From: Granulosicoccus sp045106195
GTDB taxonomy: Bacteria > Pseudomonadota > Gammaproteobacteria > Granulosicoccales > Granulosicoccaceae
Assembly: GCA_045106195.1 (NCBI GenBank)
Contig: JBGCEH010000009.1
Span: 62,001 to 126,000, forward strand
DNA: 64,000 nt
Direction: 5' to 3'
Below are positions 53,231 through 63,011 of the stretch, in pieces. The notes beneath the pieces were generated by a model that saw nothing but the letters and a program-made list of their open reading frames with translations, did not search any database and had not been told where the DNA came from. The translations under genes and the position numbers were made by a program. The number at the start of each line of letters is the position of its first letter. Position 1 is the first letter of the stretch.

Positions 53231-54196
53231 TCATTGCCACACTTTTACATAGTCAATGATATAGCGTAATTCGCCTGCATCCATGGAGGCTTTGGTATAG
53301 TCGTCAGGTGCGCCAATGTAGCTATTGACACTACCCAATGCGAAATTTAGCGTCAGATACATGGATCGGGTATCGTTAGGCACAAAGTTTACTCGCGGCA
53401 GATTACCACCGCTATCTGCCTGCTCGTCGAGCCTAAAAACAACAATGTCATCGATGTACCAGACGATTTCCTCGGCAGACCATTACAGTGTGTAAATATG
53501 GAATTTATCGGAAAAGTCAATTGTGCAATCCCAAGTATCGCGCCACCATACATTGTTATCGGGGTTAGTGTAAATCGAACCGGTAGAGACTCCGTTATCA
53601 TCGACACTGGTACTGCCTGTGCCTTTAAACTTGCCTTTATCCGAAATGTAGACACCGTGGTACTGGGTATGAAAAGTGTTGTAATTCTCTCTACCCGCGT
53701 CGACACATGGCTGCTCGCATTCCGGACTACCGGGTATCTTCCAGCTGCCATCCAAATTCGGCGACTGACCGATATACTCGAAAATATCGATTTCCGGGTT
53801 GTTCCTGAAAAAACTATCGTTATAGAGCCAGGCTGCAGGGAATACGCCTTGGCCACGCGGCATTTTAGCTCTCAGCTCTATGACTATCTTGCCGTTCGCA
53901 GAATTGTCTGGTGATAATGAGTGCTTGCCGAATGTTGTCAGCACACCTGAGAGATAATCCTGATCTGCGAAAGTAGAGCTGTTAACGATAGGCCCATTGG
54001 CAAGAACATCAGCCTTAGCAGCATTGATGGCCAGGTAGCCATTGTCTGTTGCGTCCTTCAATAATTCAAACGGTGTCCATTGATCTCGATACTCTTCGTC
54101 ATAACCCAGTACATCCAGATAGAACTGACTTTCGTTATTGATAATGATATCGCTTGTCGAGTCCCTCCACTCATAAGCAGATTTCCAGTTTCTCTG
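53231..54196 (-). pseudogene. GH16 glycoside hydrolase (beta-glucanase) remnant
   Basis: The minus strand encodes most of a family 16 hydrolase. YLSGVLTTFGKHS, IVIELRAKMPRGQGVFPAAW and the catalytic NPEIDIFEYIGQ (E-x-D-x-x-E present) are followed by NTFHTQYHGVYIS and the aromatic W stretch. An in-frame TAA at 53483-53485 interrupts at IYTL, right where relatives have a Glu codon (YTLEW). The same frame then continues WSAEEIVWYIDDIVVFR through to YIIDYVKVWQ and a stop at 53231, the normal C-terminus. The N-terminus is lost where the DNA switches to an ABC transporter gene around 54196. It probably once degraded laminarin-type glucans outside the cell. Confidence 0.75.
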
Positions 54197-54197
54197 A

Positions 54198-55040
54198 AGC
54201 GGATCGGGCAAATCAACCTTGGTCCGCCATGTTAACCGTTTGATAGAACCAAGTAGCGGTACCATCAAGGTCTTGGGTGAAGACGTAAGTGCTATGTCAC
54301 CCAAGGAATTGAGGCGAATGCGTTCTGAGCACATTGGTATGGTTTTTCAGCACATGGCACTCATGCCGCACAGATCTGTACGTGAGAACGTCGCTTATCC
54401 ACTGGAAATTCGCAAAATTCCAAAGTCAAAACGATGGGCCATATCTGACCACACCCTTAGTCTCGTGGATCTGGAAGGCTACGAGGATAGACTTCCAAAA
54501 GAGCTGTCAGGCGGAATGCAACAACGCGTTGGCATCGCTAGAGCTCTGGCTTCAGATCCTGAAATCCTGTTAATGGACGAACCTTTCTCAGCGCTTGATC
54601 CTCTCATTCGACTACAGCTTCAAGATCAATTCAAGACTCTGGTACGTGATCTGAACAAGTCAACCCTGTTCATTACTCATGATCTCGACGAAGCCATTCG
54701 CATTGGCCACAGAATAGCGATCATGAAAGATGGCGTCATTGTTCAAATCGGTACACCGGAACAAATCGTGACCAATCCTGCTGATGAATACGTTCAGGAA
54801 TTTGTACAGGGTATATCCAGACTTAAGCTTGTCCGAGCGACGTCGATTATGGTACCGCTGGAGAATAACCAACACTATTCAACAAGCGATGCCATACGCG
54901 TCGACGGTGAGAGCGATCTGGATTCACTCATCAATATCTCGGTACAATCCGAGCGTCCTCTGCTTGTTACCGAAAATGGTCAGGATGTAGGCTGGATATC
55001 CAAAACAACGCTACTGCGCGGCATACAGGGAGAGAGCTGA
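54198..55040 (+). pseudogene. Betaine/proline ABC ATPase (ProV-like), N-terminally truncated
   Basis: In frame from 54198: SGSGKSTLVRHVNRLIEPSS, then IGMVFQHMALMPHRSV (Q-loop), ELSGGMQQRVGIARALASD (signature), PEILLMDEPFSALDPL (Walker B), LFITHDLDEAIRIG (H-loop) and a CBS-like C-terminal stretch. The Walker A is entered at its second half. A TGA lies immediately before Ser, and the upstream DNA belongs to the opposite-strand GH16 remnant. So roughly 50-60 N-terminal residues, including the preceding Gly of the P-loop, are gone. A TTG at 54219 could initiate but would lack Walker A. It overlaps the permease start by one base. Confidence 0.75.
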
Positions 55041-56617
55041 TGAGCGCTGTTGAGCAAGGTGAATCTGCAAAAGCGACTGAATCGCAAGGCAAGGCTGTAC
55101 GGGATATAAAGGTAGATCATGTTGCACTGGATGCATCTATTGCTGACTTTGCTGGTCCTAACGCGGCTTACTACGCCAGAGCTTTCCAGAAAATTCATGA
55201 CCACACGGGAGTAATTCCCCGTGTTTTCAATATCTCAGCATTTGCGTGGGGACCATTCTGGGCAGCCGCTCGTGGCATTTGGGGATCATTCTGGGCGTTT
55301 CTTGTTCTTGAAGTCATTGCACTAGTCCAGATCGGTCGGGGAACATGGGGAAACCTTGGTGCAGACGCACTGGATCGAGCAGAGGGCCAAGCAGCACGTG
55401 CACAACAGTTTCTTGATCGCGCCAAAGAAGCGGTTGCGAATGGAAAAGACGGTACGCGCTTCGAAGAATTGGGTAATAACCTTATGCGAGCCGCAGAGCG
55501 CAGCCGTGAGACGGCAGAAGCCTCGGCCGGTGACGCCAGTATGATCTTATTGATTGGACTACTCACCCTTCTTGTCCTTCGAGTCTTGCAAGCTTTATGG
55601 GGCAACGTCATTTACGAAAAACAATACTCGCGATGGCGTATTGCTCCAGCACTGGTGCCTAATGGACGTGACACGCGCAATATGATGATGGGTGTCGCAC
55701 TGGGTCTTGCCATTATTCCCTTAACGGTCTATCGCTTTACTGTCGAAGGTGTTGCTAGCTGGATCACAGAGTTTCCCGCTAACCCCGACATTTATTCAGG
55801 AACTGCCCGCTGGCTGGAGGCTGTGATTGACGACGCGGCGCGATCCGGAGCAGGTGCATTTGACGGGATAGTTCTCACGGTACGACGGGTACTCGATGCT
55901 ATATCTGTTGCTCTAATCGGCACACCATGGCCAGTTATCATGGTGGTGATCTTCGTGGTTGCATGGCGATCAGCCGGACATCGGGTGGCGATCTTTACCG
56001 CAGCAGCACTAGCCTACATTGCATTTCTTGGGTACTGGGAGATAGCAATGGAAACCGTATCTCTTGTAGGTGCAGCAGTTGTATTATGTGTAATTATGGG
56101 TATTCCCTTGGGTATCTGGTTTGGAAAATCGCAACGTGCCTACAAGATGGCCGAACCGATACTTGATCTCATGCAAACCCTGCCGGCATTCGTCTACCTA
56201 ATACCTATTATCGCATTCTTTGGTACCGGCAATCCCCCCGGAATTCTGGCCACTATCATTTTTGGCATGCCACCGGTTATCCGACTTACCGCTCTTGGTA
56301 TGCGAGGCGTACCAGACACGATCAAGGAAGCTGCAGTTGCGTTCGGTGCAAGCCGTTGGCAACTCCTAAAGGATGTTGAGTTACCGTTAGCACTTCCATC
56401 GATTATGGCGGGGGTCAATCAAACGATATTGATGTGCCTGTCGATGGTTGTAATCATCTCGCTGATAGGTGGCGGTGGATTAGGTCAAGTCATACTCGAA
56501 GCACTACAGTTTGCTGCGAAGGGCCCTGGCTTACTTGGCGGATTCGCGATCCTGTTCGTGGCGATGGTGATCGATCGGATCGTTCAAGGTGCGTTTCGGC
56601 GGGCTGATCAAAAATAG
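55040..56617 (+). CDS. ProW-like betaine/proline ABC permease with N-terminal extension
   Basis: A 525-residue membrane protein. Residues about 290-520 are a BPD-type permease (IPLGIWFGKSQRAYKMAEPILDLMQTLPAFVYLIPIIAFF, then EAAVAFGASRWQLLKDVELPLALPSIMAGVNQ, the EAA loop). The first 240 residues carry an unusual domain: ISAFAWGPFWAAARGIWGSFWAFLVLEV resembles DUF2628. A charged helix follows (LDRAEGQAARAQQFLDRAKEAV), then further membrane segments. The ATG overlaps the ATPase stop (TGATG). With its ATPase truncated and no binding protein visible, this transporter is probably inactive unless another ATPase serves it. Confidence 0.88.
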   Translation: MSAVEQGESAKATESQGKAVRDIKVDHVALDASIADFAGPNAAYYARAFQKIHDHTGVIPRVFNISAFAWGPFWAAARGIWGSFWAFLVLEVIALVQIGRGTWGNLGADALDRAEGQAARAQQFLDRAKEAVANGKDGTRFEELGNNLMRAAERSRETAEASAGDASMILLIGLLTLLVLRVLQALWGNVIYEKQYSRWRIAPALVPNGRDTRNMMMGVALGLAIIPLTVYRFTVEGVASWITEFPANPDIYSGTARWLEAVIDDAARSGAGAFDGIVLTVRRVLDAISVALIGTPWPVIMVVIFVVAWRSAGHRVAIFTAAALAYIAFLGYWEIAMETVSLVGAAVVLCVIMGIPLGIWFGKSQRAYKMAEPILDLMQTLPAFVYLIPIIAFFGTGNPPGILATIIFGMPPVIRLTALGMRGVPDTIKEAAVAFGASRWQLLKDVELPLALPSIMAGVNQTILMCLSMVVIISLIGGGGLGQVILEALQFAAKGPGLLGGFAILFVAMVIDRIVQGAFRRADQK

Positions 56618-56699
56618 ATGGTGATAGTCTTATTTTAGAGTCATACCGAAAAACTCCAGAACGGACAAATCGACAGCAGACACTAGCTAACAAGTATTA

Positions 56700-56729
56700 A
56701 ACACGCACCGACGAACCTGACTGCGTGTT
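56700..56729 (-). terminator. Hairpin between convergent permease and oxidoreductase genes
   Basis: AACACGCA pairs perfectly with TGCGTGTT across a 14-nt loop. It lies about 50 nt past the dimethylglycine dehydrogenase-like stop on the minus strand, and that strand continues TTAATACTTG. A weak T-run makes it a tentative terminator. Confidence 0.4.
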
Positions 56730-56781
56730 CACATAACAAGCAAGCGGACTTGAACTGCCACTTTCTGCGAGATCAAATGGG

Positions 56782-59208
56782 TTATGAAACGCCTCGAGGA
56801 ATAAGATTGCGTGAATCGTAAAGACAGGGTTGACACACTGTGGCTTTGACAGTTTTACCGAGCACCAACACTTCGAGCTCTCCGCCTTCGACTGCATAAT
56901 CAGGGGCAACATAGGCCATGGCAAGGTTCTGATTGGTACGGTAACCCCAGGAAGCGGAGGTAATCGAACCGATAGCGGTGCCATCATGAAAGACACCTTC
57001 TCCAGGTTGCCCTGGCGCAACGCTACTATCGATAGCCAAAACGACACGGAGCTTGCGACATCCCAGCTGCATTTGGGCGAGTAAACCTTCCTTACCCGGA
57101 AAGCCTTTGTCAAGATTAACGAAACGTTCCAGTCTAGATTCAATCGGATTGAACTCGGTGATGAAGTCAGCTTTCCAATGACCATGGCCTTTTTCCAGCC
57201 GCATGGAGTCAATGGCATACATCCCAAAATGATTCAGGCCAAACACACCACCTGCTTTAACAAGAATTTCATAGGCAGCATAAAGTTGCGTGTTTGGAAT
57301 ATGCAATTCAAACGCCTGCTCGCCTGAGTAGCTAATCGCGATGGCCAGCGCCTCAACATGGCCAATGAAGCAAGCTTGTGCGCTTAACCAGGGAAATTCG
57401 GTCTGCCCCCATTCTGTTCGCGGTGACACAGACGCCAGTAAGTTGCGAGTCTTCGGGCCTGCGATCACCAGCATCGTGTGCGTATTAGTACAACTTTCGA
57501 TGCAGATTTGAGACTCAAGGGGTAGACGTTCGGTAAGCCAGTCCATGTCGTGGTATTCGGCAGTGGCCGCAGAGCCATAGAAAATATCGCCACTGGGTAG
57601 TGGCACAATGGTCGCCTCGCAGGATATGTTACCTTTGTCGGTGAGGAAATAACATAAACTCGCCTTGCCTACTTTACTGGACACTGGCGAGCAAGTCAGG
57701 CCGCCAAGCCAATCCAATGCTCCCTCGCCGCTGATTCGGTAATGGTTGAAGCCCGAAAGTTCTGCCAGACCCACAGATTTGGTCAGTGCCTCAATTTCTG
57801 CGTTGACCACACCATGCCAGTTCTGAAACGTATACCCGTGGCTTTCGATAAAACCGGGATCAGGTTTGTAGAAATTTGTCCTTTCCCAGCCGTTAACGAC
57901 ACCAAATTCTGCTCCAGCTGCTTTAAGCACGGGATAAAGTGGCGATGCCTTTGCTGGTCGGCCCGCAGGGCGATTTTCATGCGGCAAGTGCCAACGAAAC
58001 TCATGCTGGTAATCTTCGATGGATTTCAAGGCCGTGTATTCGGTATTGGCAAAGCTCGTGATACGCCGCGGATCAAGTTGCCAGGTATCCCAATCGGTTT
58101 CACCGTGCACCATCATCTGCGCCAGCATCTTGCCATAGCCACCACCTTCGCCAATACCGACGCGCAGACCATTCATGGACCAGCAATTGCGAAGGCCTGG
58201 TTGTTTGCCGACTAGTGGACCTGCGTCAGCAGCATAGGAGATCGGACCGTTGACGATCGCCTTGATGCCAGCGTCCTGTAAACAAGGCAGACGCTCAAAG
58301 ATAGGCTCCATTTTGGGCAATAGTCGCTCAATATCATTGGGACAAAGTGCGTTGACAAAATCAGAATCGATACCGTCCATTCCAAAGGTCTTACAGTCAT
58401 GCTCGTAGATACCTACTAAAAGCCCATTTTTTTCCTGTCGCAAGTAGAAAGTATCACGTGGGCAGCGCACCATCGGGACGCGCTCTTGGCGATTTACCAG
58501 ATCGGGTATATCATCGGTGACGAAATACATATGCTCCATAGCGATTACAGGGTATTGAATACCCATCAACGCGCCCACCTCGTTTACACGGTAGCCTGCA
58601 GCAATAACAATGTGTTCGGCCGTAATGGTGCCCTTACCGGTCGTGACCAGCCATTCGCCGTTGGGATTTTGCGACAGCCCCTGCACTGGCGTGTTTCGAT
58701 GAATGTTCGCACCGGCTTTGCGAGAACGCGCGGCCAGTGCCTGACACAATTGCGCGGGATCGATGTCGCCATCCAGCCCATCCCATAAGGCAGCCAAAAC
58801 ACCTTCAGTCTCAAGCAGAGGATTGCGTCGCTTTGCCTCTGCCGCATCAAGCAAGTCAAACTCCAGCCCCAACCCCTTGGCGACCGACAGAATATGGTGT
58901 GCCTCATCGACATGGGTTGAATTGGTCAATAGCCGCATACCACCTGTGGCATGGTGGTAATTGATCGGATAAGTCAAATCATCAGCAAGCTCTTTATATA
59001 GTTTGATCGTGAAGTCACGCAGCAGGAGGAGCAACTGATTGAATGCCAGACTAGGGCATTGTGCAGCTGAGTGCCAGGTGGTCCCAGAGGTTAGCTCGTT
59101 ACGCTCAAGAAGAACAAGATCAGCCCAACCTTCCTGCGTCAGATGATAGAGGGTTGATAACCCTCCAATTCCGCCACCAACGATAACTACTCGAGCATGA
59201 GATTGCAT
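56782..59208 (-). CDS. Dimethylglycine/sarcosine dehydrogenase-like FAD and folate-binding enzyme
   Basis: From ATG 59208, with AGGA just upstream, the protein is 808 residues; a start at 59286 adds an Arg-rich lead and is disfavoured. The N-terminal DAO domain has VVIVGGGIGGLSTLYHLT and TSGTTWHSAAQ, where the His corresponds to the covalent flavin-linking residue of dimethylglycine dehydrogenase. The C-terminal half (about 420-808) is a GcvT-like tetrahydrofolate domain with GLAELSGFNHYRISGEGALDWL and YSGEQAFELHIPN. It probably demethylates an N-methyl glycine derivative, passing the methyl to folate. It is convergent with the ProW-like permease, consistent with betaine metabolism. Confidence 0.9.
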   Translation of the reverse strand: MQSHARVVIVGGGIGGLSTLYHLTQEGWADLVLLERNELTSGTTWHSAAQCPSLAFNQLLLLLRDFTIKLYKELADDLTYPINYHHATGGMRLLTNSTHVDEAHHILSVAKGLGLEFDLLDAAEAKRRNPLLETEGVLAALWDGLDGDIDPAQLCQALAARSRKAGANIHRNTPVQGLSQNPNGEWLVTTGKGTITAEHIVIAAGYRVNEVGALMGIQYPVIAMEHMYFVTDDIPDLVNRQERVPMVRCPRDTFYLRQEKNGLLVGIYEHDCKTFGMDGIDSDFVNALCPNDIERLLPKMEPIFERLPCLQDAGIKAIVNGPISYAADAGPLVGKQPGLRNCWSMNGLRVGIGEGGGYGKMLAQMMVHGETDWDTWQLDPRRITSFANTEYTALKSIEDYQHEFRWHLPHENRPAGRPAKASPLYPVLKAAGAEFGVVNGWERTNFYKPDPGFIESHGYTFQNWHGVVNAEIEALTKSVGLAELSGFNHYRISGEGALDWLGGLTCSPVSSKVGKASLCYFLTDKGNISCEATIVPLPSGDIFYGSAATAEYHDMDWLTERLPLESQICIESCTNTHTMLVIAGPKTRNLLASVSPRTEWGQTEFPWLSAQACFIGHVEALAIAISYSGEQAFELHIPNTQLYAAYEILVKAGGVFGLNHFGMYAIDSMRLEKGHGHWKADFITEFNPIESRLERFVNLDKGFPGKEGLLAQMQLGCRKLRVVLAIDSSVAPGQPGEGVFHDGTAIGSITSASWGYRTNQNLAMAYVAPDYAVEGGELEVLVLGKTVKATVCQPCLYDSRNLIPRGVS

Positions 59209-59340
59209 AAATGTCCTACGACGGCGTCGTGGTGCACACAGAGGATTTTGGCCTGACCAACTATGACACACGAATATCCTGATCATTCAGGTATGTTTTA
59301 CACTGCAAGGGAATTGTCATGGATTACATCATCCCGATAC

Positions 59341-60225
59341 CTATCGCGGCACCCGCACACCACTCGGCGTAGACTGCCTGGCATTACGCAATGCTATGAT
59401 CGTTACTCCCAACAGAGTCAGCAAACCACCGCACACGATTTTCAGCGTCAGACTCTCATCCATAAACAGAATTCCGAAAACGACAGCAAACAAACTGGAC
59501 AACGTAATAAACGGGGCAACGTGATTGACTTCATATCGTTGGAGCAAATAATACAACGAACCGTGCCCGATGATGGTTGCTCCAACAGCGGAGTATAGAG
59601 GTGTCCAGTACTGCACGAGCGATATATCACGCAACTTGCTGAACGATTGAAATTCAAATGTCACAGTTAACAGTGCTAGGACCAGTGTCGACACCAGCGC
59701 GATCCATCCCTGAAGGTTGAACACCCCAACCCCCGACAGTCGTCTCATCAGAATTGCCGCTACCGCCATTACCGCAGATGCCACAGTGGCTGCAAGTAGT
59801 GCCACAAGATGCTCCGTACCGACTGGTTCAAATCCGATTACCACAACGCCAAGAAAAGACAGGGAAATTGCAAAAATACGGATAAAGCGAATTCGCTCGC
59901 CAAGAAACACAATGGCCAGGATAGTGGAGAAAGGAACAGTCAACTGTGCTGCAATTGCAAGCGAGGAAATGTTGTCACCAAGATATAATGCGTAAAACAT
60001 GATTGAATAATGCCCTGCTCCCAGACACACTCCGATAACAACTATCAGCTTCATCTGTCCTTTCACAACTCTGATGAATGGGAAAAGCAACAACAAAACC
60101 ACAGCGAAACGCAAGGTGCTGAACATCAACGGTCCAAAGGTTTCCGTACCAATTTTACCTGCCGGGAAATTAAGTCCCCACAGCGCGTTGACGAATATCA
60201 GCAAAGCTAAATGATGTGGGCTCAA
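59341..60225 (-). CDS. EamA-family (DMT) transporter
   Basis: A 294-residue protein with ten predicted membrane helices formed by two EamA repeats. The first begins LALLIFVNALWGLNFPAGK and the second NLQGWIALVSTLVLALL. The family motifs FLGERI (repeat 1) and LFMDESLTLKIVCGGLLTLLGV (repeat 2) are present. Such proteins export metabolites or amino acids; the direction and substrate are unknown. It is separated by 132 nt from the oxidoreductase start and is read on the same strand upstream of it. Confidence 0.9.
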   Translation of the reverse strand: MSPHHLALLIFVNALWGLNFPAGKIGTETFGPLMFSTLRFAVVLLLLFPFIRVVKGQMKLIVVIGVCLGAGHYSIMFYALYLGDNISSLAIAAQLTVPFSTILAIVFLGERIRFIRIFAISLSFLGVVVIGFEPVGTEHLVALLAATVASAVMAVAAILMRRLSGVGVFNLQGWIALVSTLVLALLTVTFEFQSFSKLRDISLVQYWTPLYSAVGATIIGHGSLYYLLQRYEVNHVAPFITLSSLFAVVFGILFMDESLTLKIVCGGLLTLLGVTIIALRNARQSTPSGVRVPR

Positions 60226-60558
60226 AACTCGGGGCCTTGTTAGCGGGCAGTTGGAATCCAGAGTGCGGATCTTAGCCCGAAAACACGATATCTGCGAGCA
60301 ATATAAGCCCGGTATTGTTCATTATCTAATACTTTCAGCAAAGAACGGGTTAAATGACACTCCTCAAGATAAACTGCCGTACCCAATTCGCCACTTACAG
60401 CGTAAACGCCAACGCTTACAGGAAATGCCTGAATACGCAGCAGATTGCTTTCAACGATAGTTTTTAGAATAGAGTTCAAAAAAAGGTCGGCAATGAAGGG
60501 GGTGTTTCGCTGTTGACTGCAATGTTACGTTTGGAAGATCAGGCAAATTGAAACCATC
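60226..60558. other. Gap between EamA and CotH genes
   Basis: On the minus strand a 79-codon frame (60240-60479) opens with TTG, has no ribosome site and no family signal, and ends 15 nt before the EamA start. I do not accept it as a gene without other evidence. The remainder should contain the EamA promoter. Confidence 0.4.
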
Positions 60559-62073
60559 CTATGGATTGCTCAGATAGGCTTCTACGGCGGACGCTCGACT
60601 GCTGACATGTGTTTTTAATTGCTCTACAGCCGAATAAAAGTCATCACCAGTTTGCAGAAATGAAAACCCTTGGCGCTCTGTTGTGGCAAACGGCGCAATC
60701 AGTGCTGAATAGCTGTCATAGCTGGACTGCATAGTCGCCGGCTCGAACGCATTAGAGGTAACCTCTGCCAGATACGTATCGTAGCGTTCCTTGTATACAT
60801 TATCAGAGTAGATTCTCGCTATGAGTGGCCATTCAGATGCAACGAGATTCGAAAAATCCAGCGCTAATGCACCACCTCTTTTGCCCTCCTGTAGGGCTTC
60901 ATTGTTATCCCACGGAATCCAGGTCAGCTTGTTTGTTTCCGGATCATTGTAGAGGTAATAATTATGCGGCATAAGCCCATAGGTATCCCAATTCTGTATC
61001 ACAGCATTGACGGCAAGGTATTTCAGATACCCATCCACGTCGAAAACAGACTCCAGATTTTCTCTCCATAACGCAGGTGATAATAAAAAGGTATCAGCGT
61101 GCAATGCGTCAAACATGGATATCACATCCGTCCAATCTTCATTATCCTCATTCGTTTTCTTGGTAAAATCAATCTCGTCAAAGCTACCTTCCACAAAGTT
61201 TGCACTACCCTCTTCCGGCTTGTATAAATTGCCATCATCACTCATAAATTGTGTGTCCAGAACATTGCCGTCCACCTCTTCAACCAAGGTATACACGCCG
61301 AAATACTCCGCACCGTTGCCATAGTCAACGTACAAGGTATAGAACGCTGTATGAGACACTGGCACGCCGAAGTCCCGAAAGACATCACTTGCGACCTTTT
61401 CCCGGAGCATTGATCGATCATCATAGTTGTTCTTCAGACTGAATTTCTTGAATCCATAGAAACGCTGATTGTCAATCTGGGGATAATCATCTTCATATTC
61501 ATCAAAATCCAATTTGAAGGACAACTTTAGATTTCCACTTTGCCAACTACTCTGTAGCGAAGAATTACCTTTAAAGCGGACCCCTACTCGATACCACTGC
61601 ATGCCATTATAGAACACCTCCGCAGGCACAAAAATCGGATCTTCAGCGGTTTCCAATATAGTCGAGGTACCACTATCGGGCCTGCCACCTTGCGGGCCAC
61701 GAGCTCCACCAGCACTACTACCAAACTCACCATAGGTTGCCGACATATCATCCAGCATTAACTGCCAGCGCTCCGGTGTTATCACAAGATCCAAGCGTTT
61801 GATCTGCATATCGTCAAACACTTCAGCGACATTGCCGTCGATATCGTTGCCGTGACTCTCTTCGGTCCAGTCCGTGACATTGAAATCATCATCTGCCACG
61901 GGGATTTTTTCGTTTGTTGGTGTGGCCGAGTCTGGTGTTGCTGTTTCTGTCGTGTCCTCTACGCTTACTGAGCTTTCGTCTGAGCATCCAGCTAAGAGTA
62001 ACAACGCGCCAATAAATACAGGGAGAACGCATCTGTTAACTTTGACCTTACGGCGTGTTTTACATGAGATCAT
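60559..62073 (-). CDS. CotH-kinase-family lipoprotein
   Basis: A 504-residue exported lipoprotein (LPVFIGALLLLAGCSDESS, Cys near residue 30), followed by a Thr/Asp-rich linker. CotH-kinase features are RLDLVITPERWQLML, VGVRFKGNSSLQSSWQSGN, KKFSLKNNYDDRSMLREKVASDVFRDFGVP, YFGVYTLVEEVDGNVL and the catalytic TWIPWDNNEAL. CotH proteins are atypical kinases first known from spore coats; Gram-negative surface members are poorly studied. The linker near residues 115-135 is Gly-rich (SSAGGARGPQGGRP). It appears monocistronic. Confidence 0.9.
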   Translation of the reverse strand: MISCKTRRKVKVNRCVLPVFIGALLLLAGCSDESSVSVEDTTETATPDSATPTNEKIPVADDDFNVTDWTEESHGNDIDGNVAEVFDDMQIKRLDLVITPERWQLMLDDMSATYGEFGSSAGGARGPQGGRPDSGTSTILETAEDPIFVPAEVFYNGMQWYRVGVRFKGNSSLQSSWQSGNLKLSFKLDFDEYEDDYPQIDNQRFYGFKKFSLKNNYDDRSMLREKVASDVFRDFGVPVSHTAFYTLYVDYGNGAEYFGVYTLVEEVDGNVLDTQFMSDDGNLYKPEEGSANFVEGSFDEIDFTKKTNEDNEDWTDVISMFDALHADTFLLSPALWRENLESVFDVDGYLKYLAVNAVIQNWDTYGLMPHNYYLYNDPETNKLTWIPWDNNEALQEGKRGGALALDFSNLVASEWPLIARIYSDNVYKERYDTYLAEVTSNAFEPATMQSSYDSYSALIAPFATTERQGFSFLQTGDDFYSAVEQLKTHVSSRASAVEAYLSNP

Positions 62074-62343
62074 AGTGATTGACTTTTTGGCAAATCGGTG
62101 AGTAATTCACCTTGCAGGGGTTGTAAGGCAATTCGGTGTGATGCCATACAAACATACGCAAAAGATCCAGACCGAGAGGTGTCCAGTCGTGGAAAAGTCA
62201 ACTGTAATCATCAAATGTGCAACAAATATGATGCACAGAAAGAATATAATGAGCATGTAACATCACCGTGCTAACAAGCACGACGAATTTTTCAAAAAGC
62301 GTATCCAGCACATCAGACATAACTTGTCTTGGCAATAACTCCT

Positions 62344-63006
62344 CTAGGATTCTGACGACACTCGCCCCGCGTTCGGAAATGTCTTTGAAGCCTCATAGTG
62401 ATTGAAGCTTTCAAGAAACTGAGCATTACACTGACTTTGCCATACAGAGCCTGGTACGACGGCTGATGCACAAGGATACTGACTACGGTAGCCGCGGGTG
62501 CGTTCATTTTCTTCAATGGCAATAGCTGTTATGCCAGCAACAATGCCCTGCTGTTGTTGAACCAAGCGAATTGCACCATCCATTGTTCCACCGGTTTCCA
62601 CCCATTGATCGGCGAGTAGCACTCGCGTTCCAGCCGCAAATGCAGGCGTTCGCATTTCCATGTTCTGAATACGGCCAGAATAGTTACCAAATTCGACACT
62701 GTCGGTATCCACGCACAACTTGCCGGCCTTTCGAATTGGCAAAAACCCCACATTGCGCCTGGTAGCCAATCCAGCACCTAACACGAAGCCCATGGCGTCA
62801 AGACCTGCCACCACGTCGAACTCCACCGTTTTCAGATCGTCGATCAGATCATCGAGCAAGTCCTGAAAGGCCTTTGAATTGATGTATATAGATGTCGGAT
62901 CCAACCAGGCAAATCTTTCCCCCTTCGTATTGGGCGACATGATTGACAGATACCAACGATTATCGCGAGGCCCCAGAGTCAAATCCTTGTCTGATTTATT
63001 ATTCAT
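62344..63006 (-). CDS. Adenine phosphoribosyltransferase-like protein
   Basis: From ATG 63006, with AAGGTGA 5 nt upstream, the protein is 220 residues. It has a type I phosphoribosyltransferase fold: DVVAGLDAMGFVLGAGLATR (APRT-like N-terminal loop), VGFLPIRKAGKL, and the PRPP loop RVLLADQWVETGGTMDGAI, where APRTs have VDD-x-x-ATGGT. The acidic pair is Ala-Asp, so one Asp is missing. The 40-residue C-terminal tail after YRSQYPCASAVVPG is longer than in APRT. It begins 5 nt downstream of the TIM-barrel gene stop, so the two proteins probably act together, for example in salvage of a purine-like base. Confidence 0.8.
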   Translation of the reverse strand: MNNKSDKDLTLGPRDNRWYLSIMSPNTKGERFAWLDPTSIYINSKAFQDLLDDLIDDLKTVEFDVVAGLDAMGFVLGAGLATRRNVGFLPIRKAGKLCVDTDSVEFGNYSGRIQNMEMRTPAFAAGTRVLLADQWVETGGTMDGAIRLVQQQQGIVAGITAIAIEENERTRGYRSQYPCASAVVPGSVWQSQCNAQFLESFNHYEASKTFPNAGRVSSES

Positions 63007-63011
63007 TGTTA

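Noticed and set aside
60240..60479. 79-codon frame upstream of the EamA gene on the same strand
   Set aside because: It opens with TTG, lacks a ribosome site and internal Met, and shows no recognisable domain.
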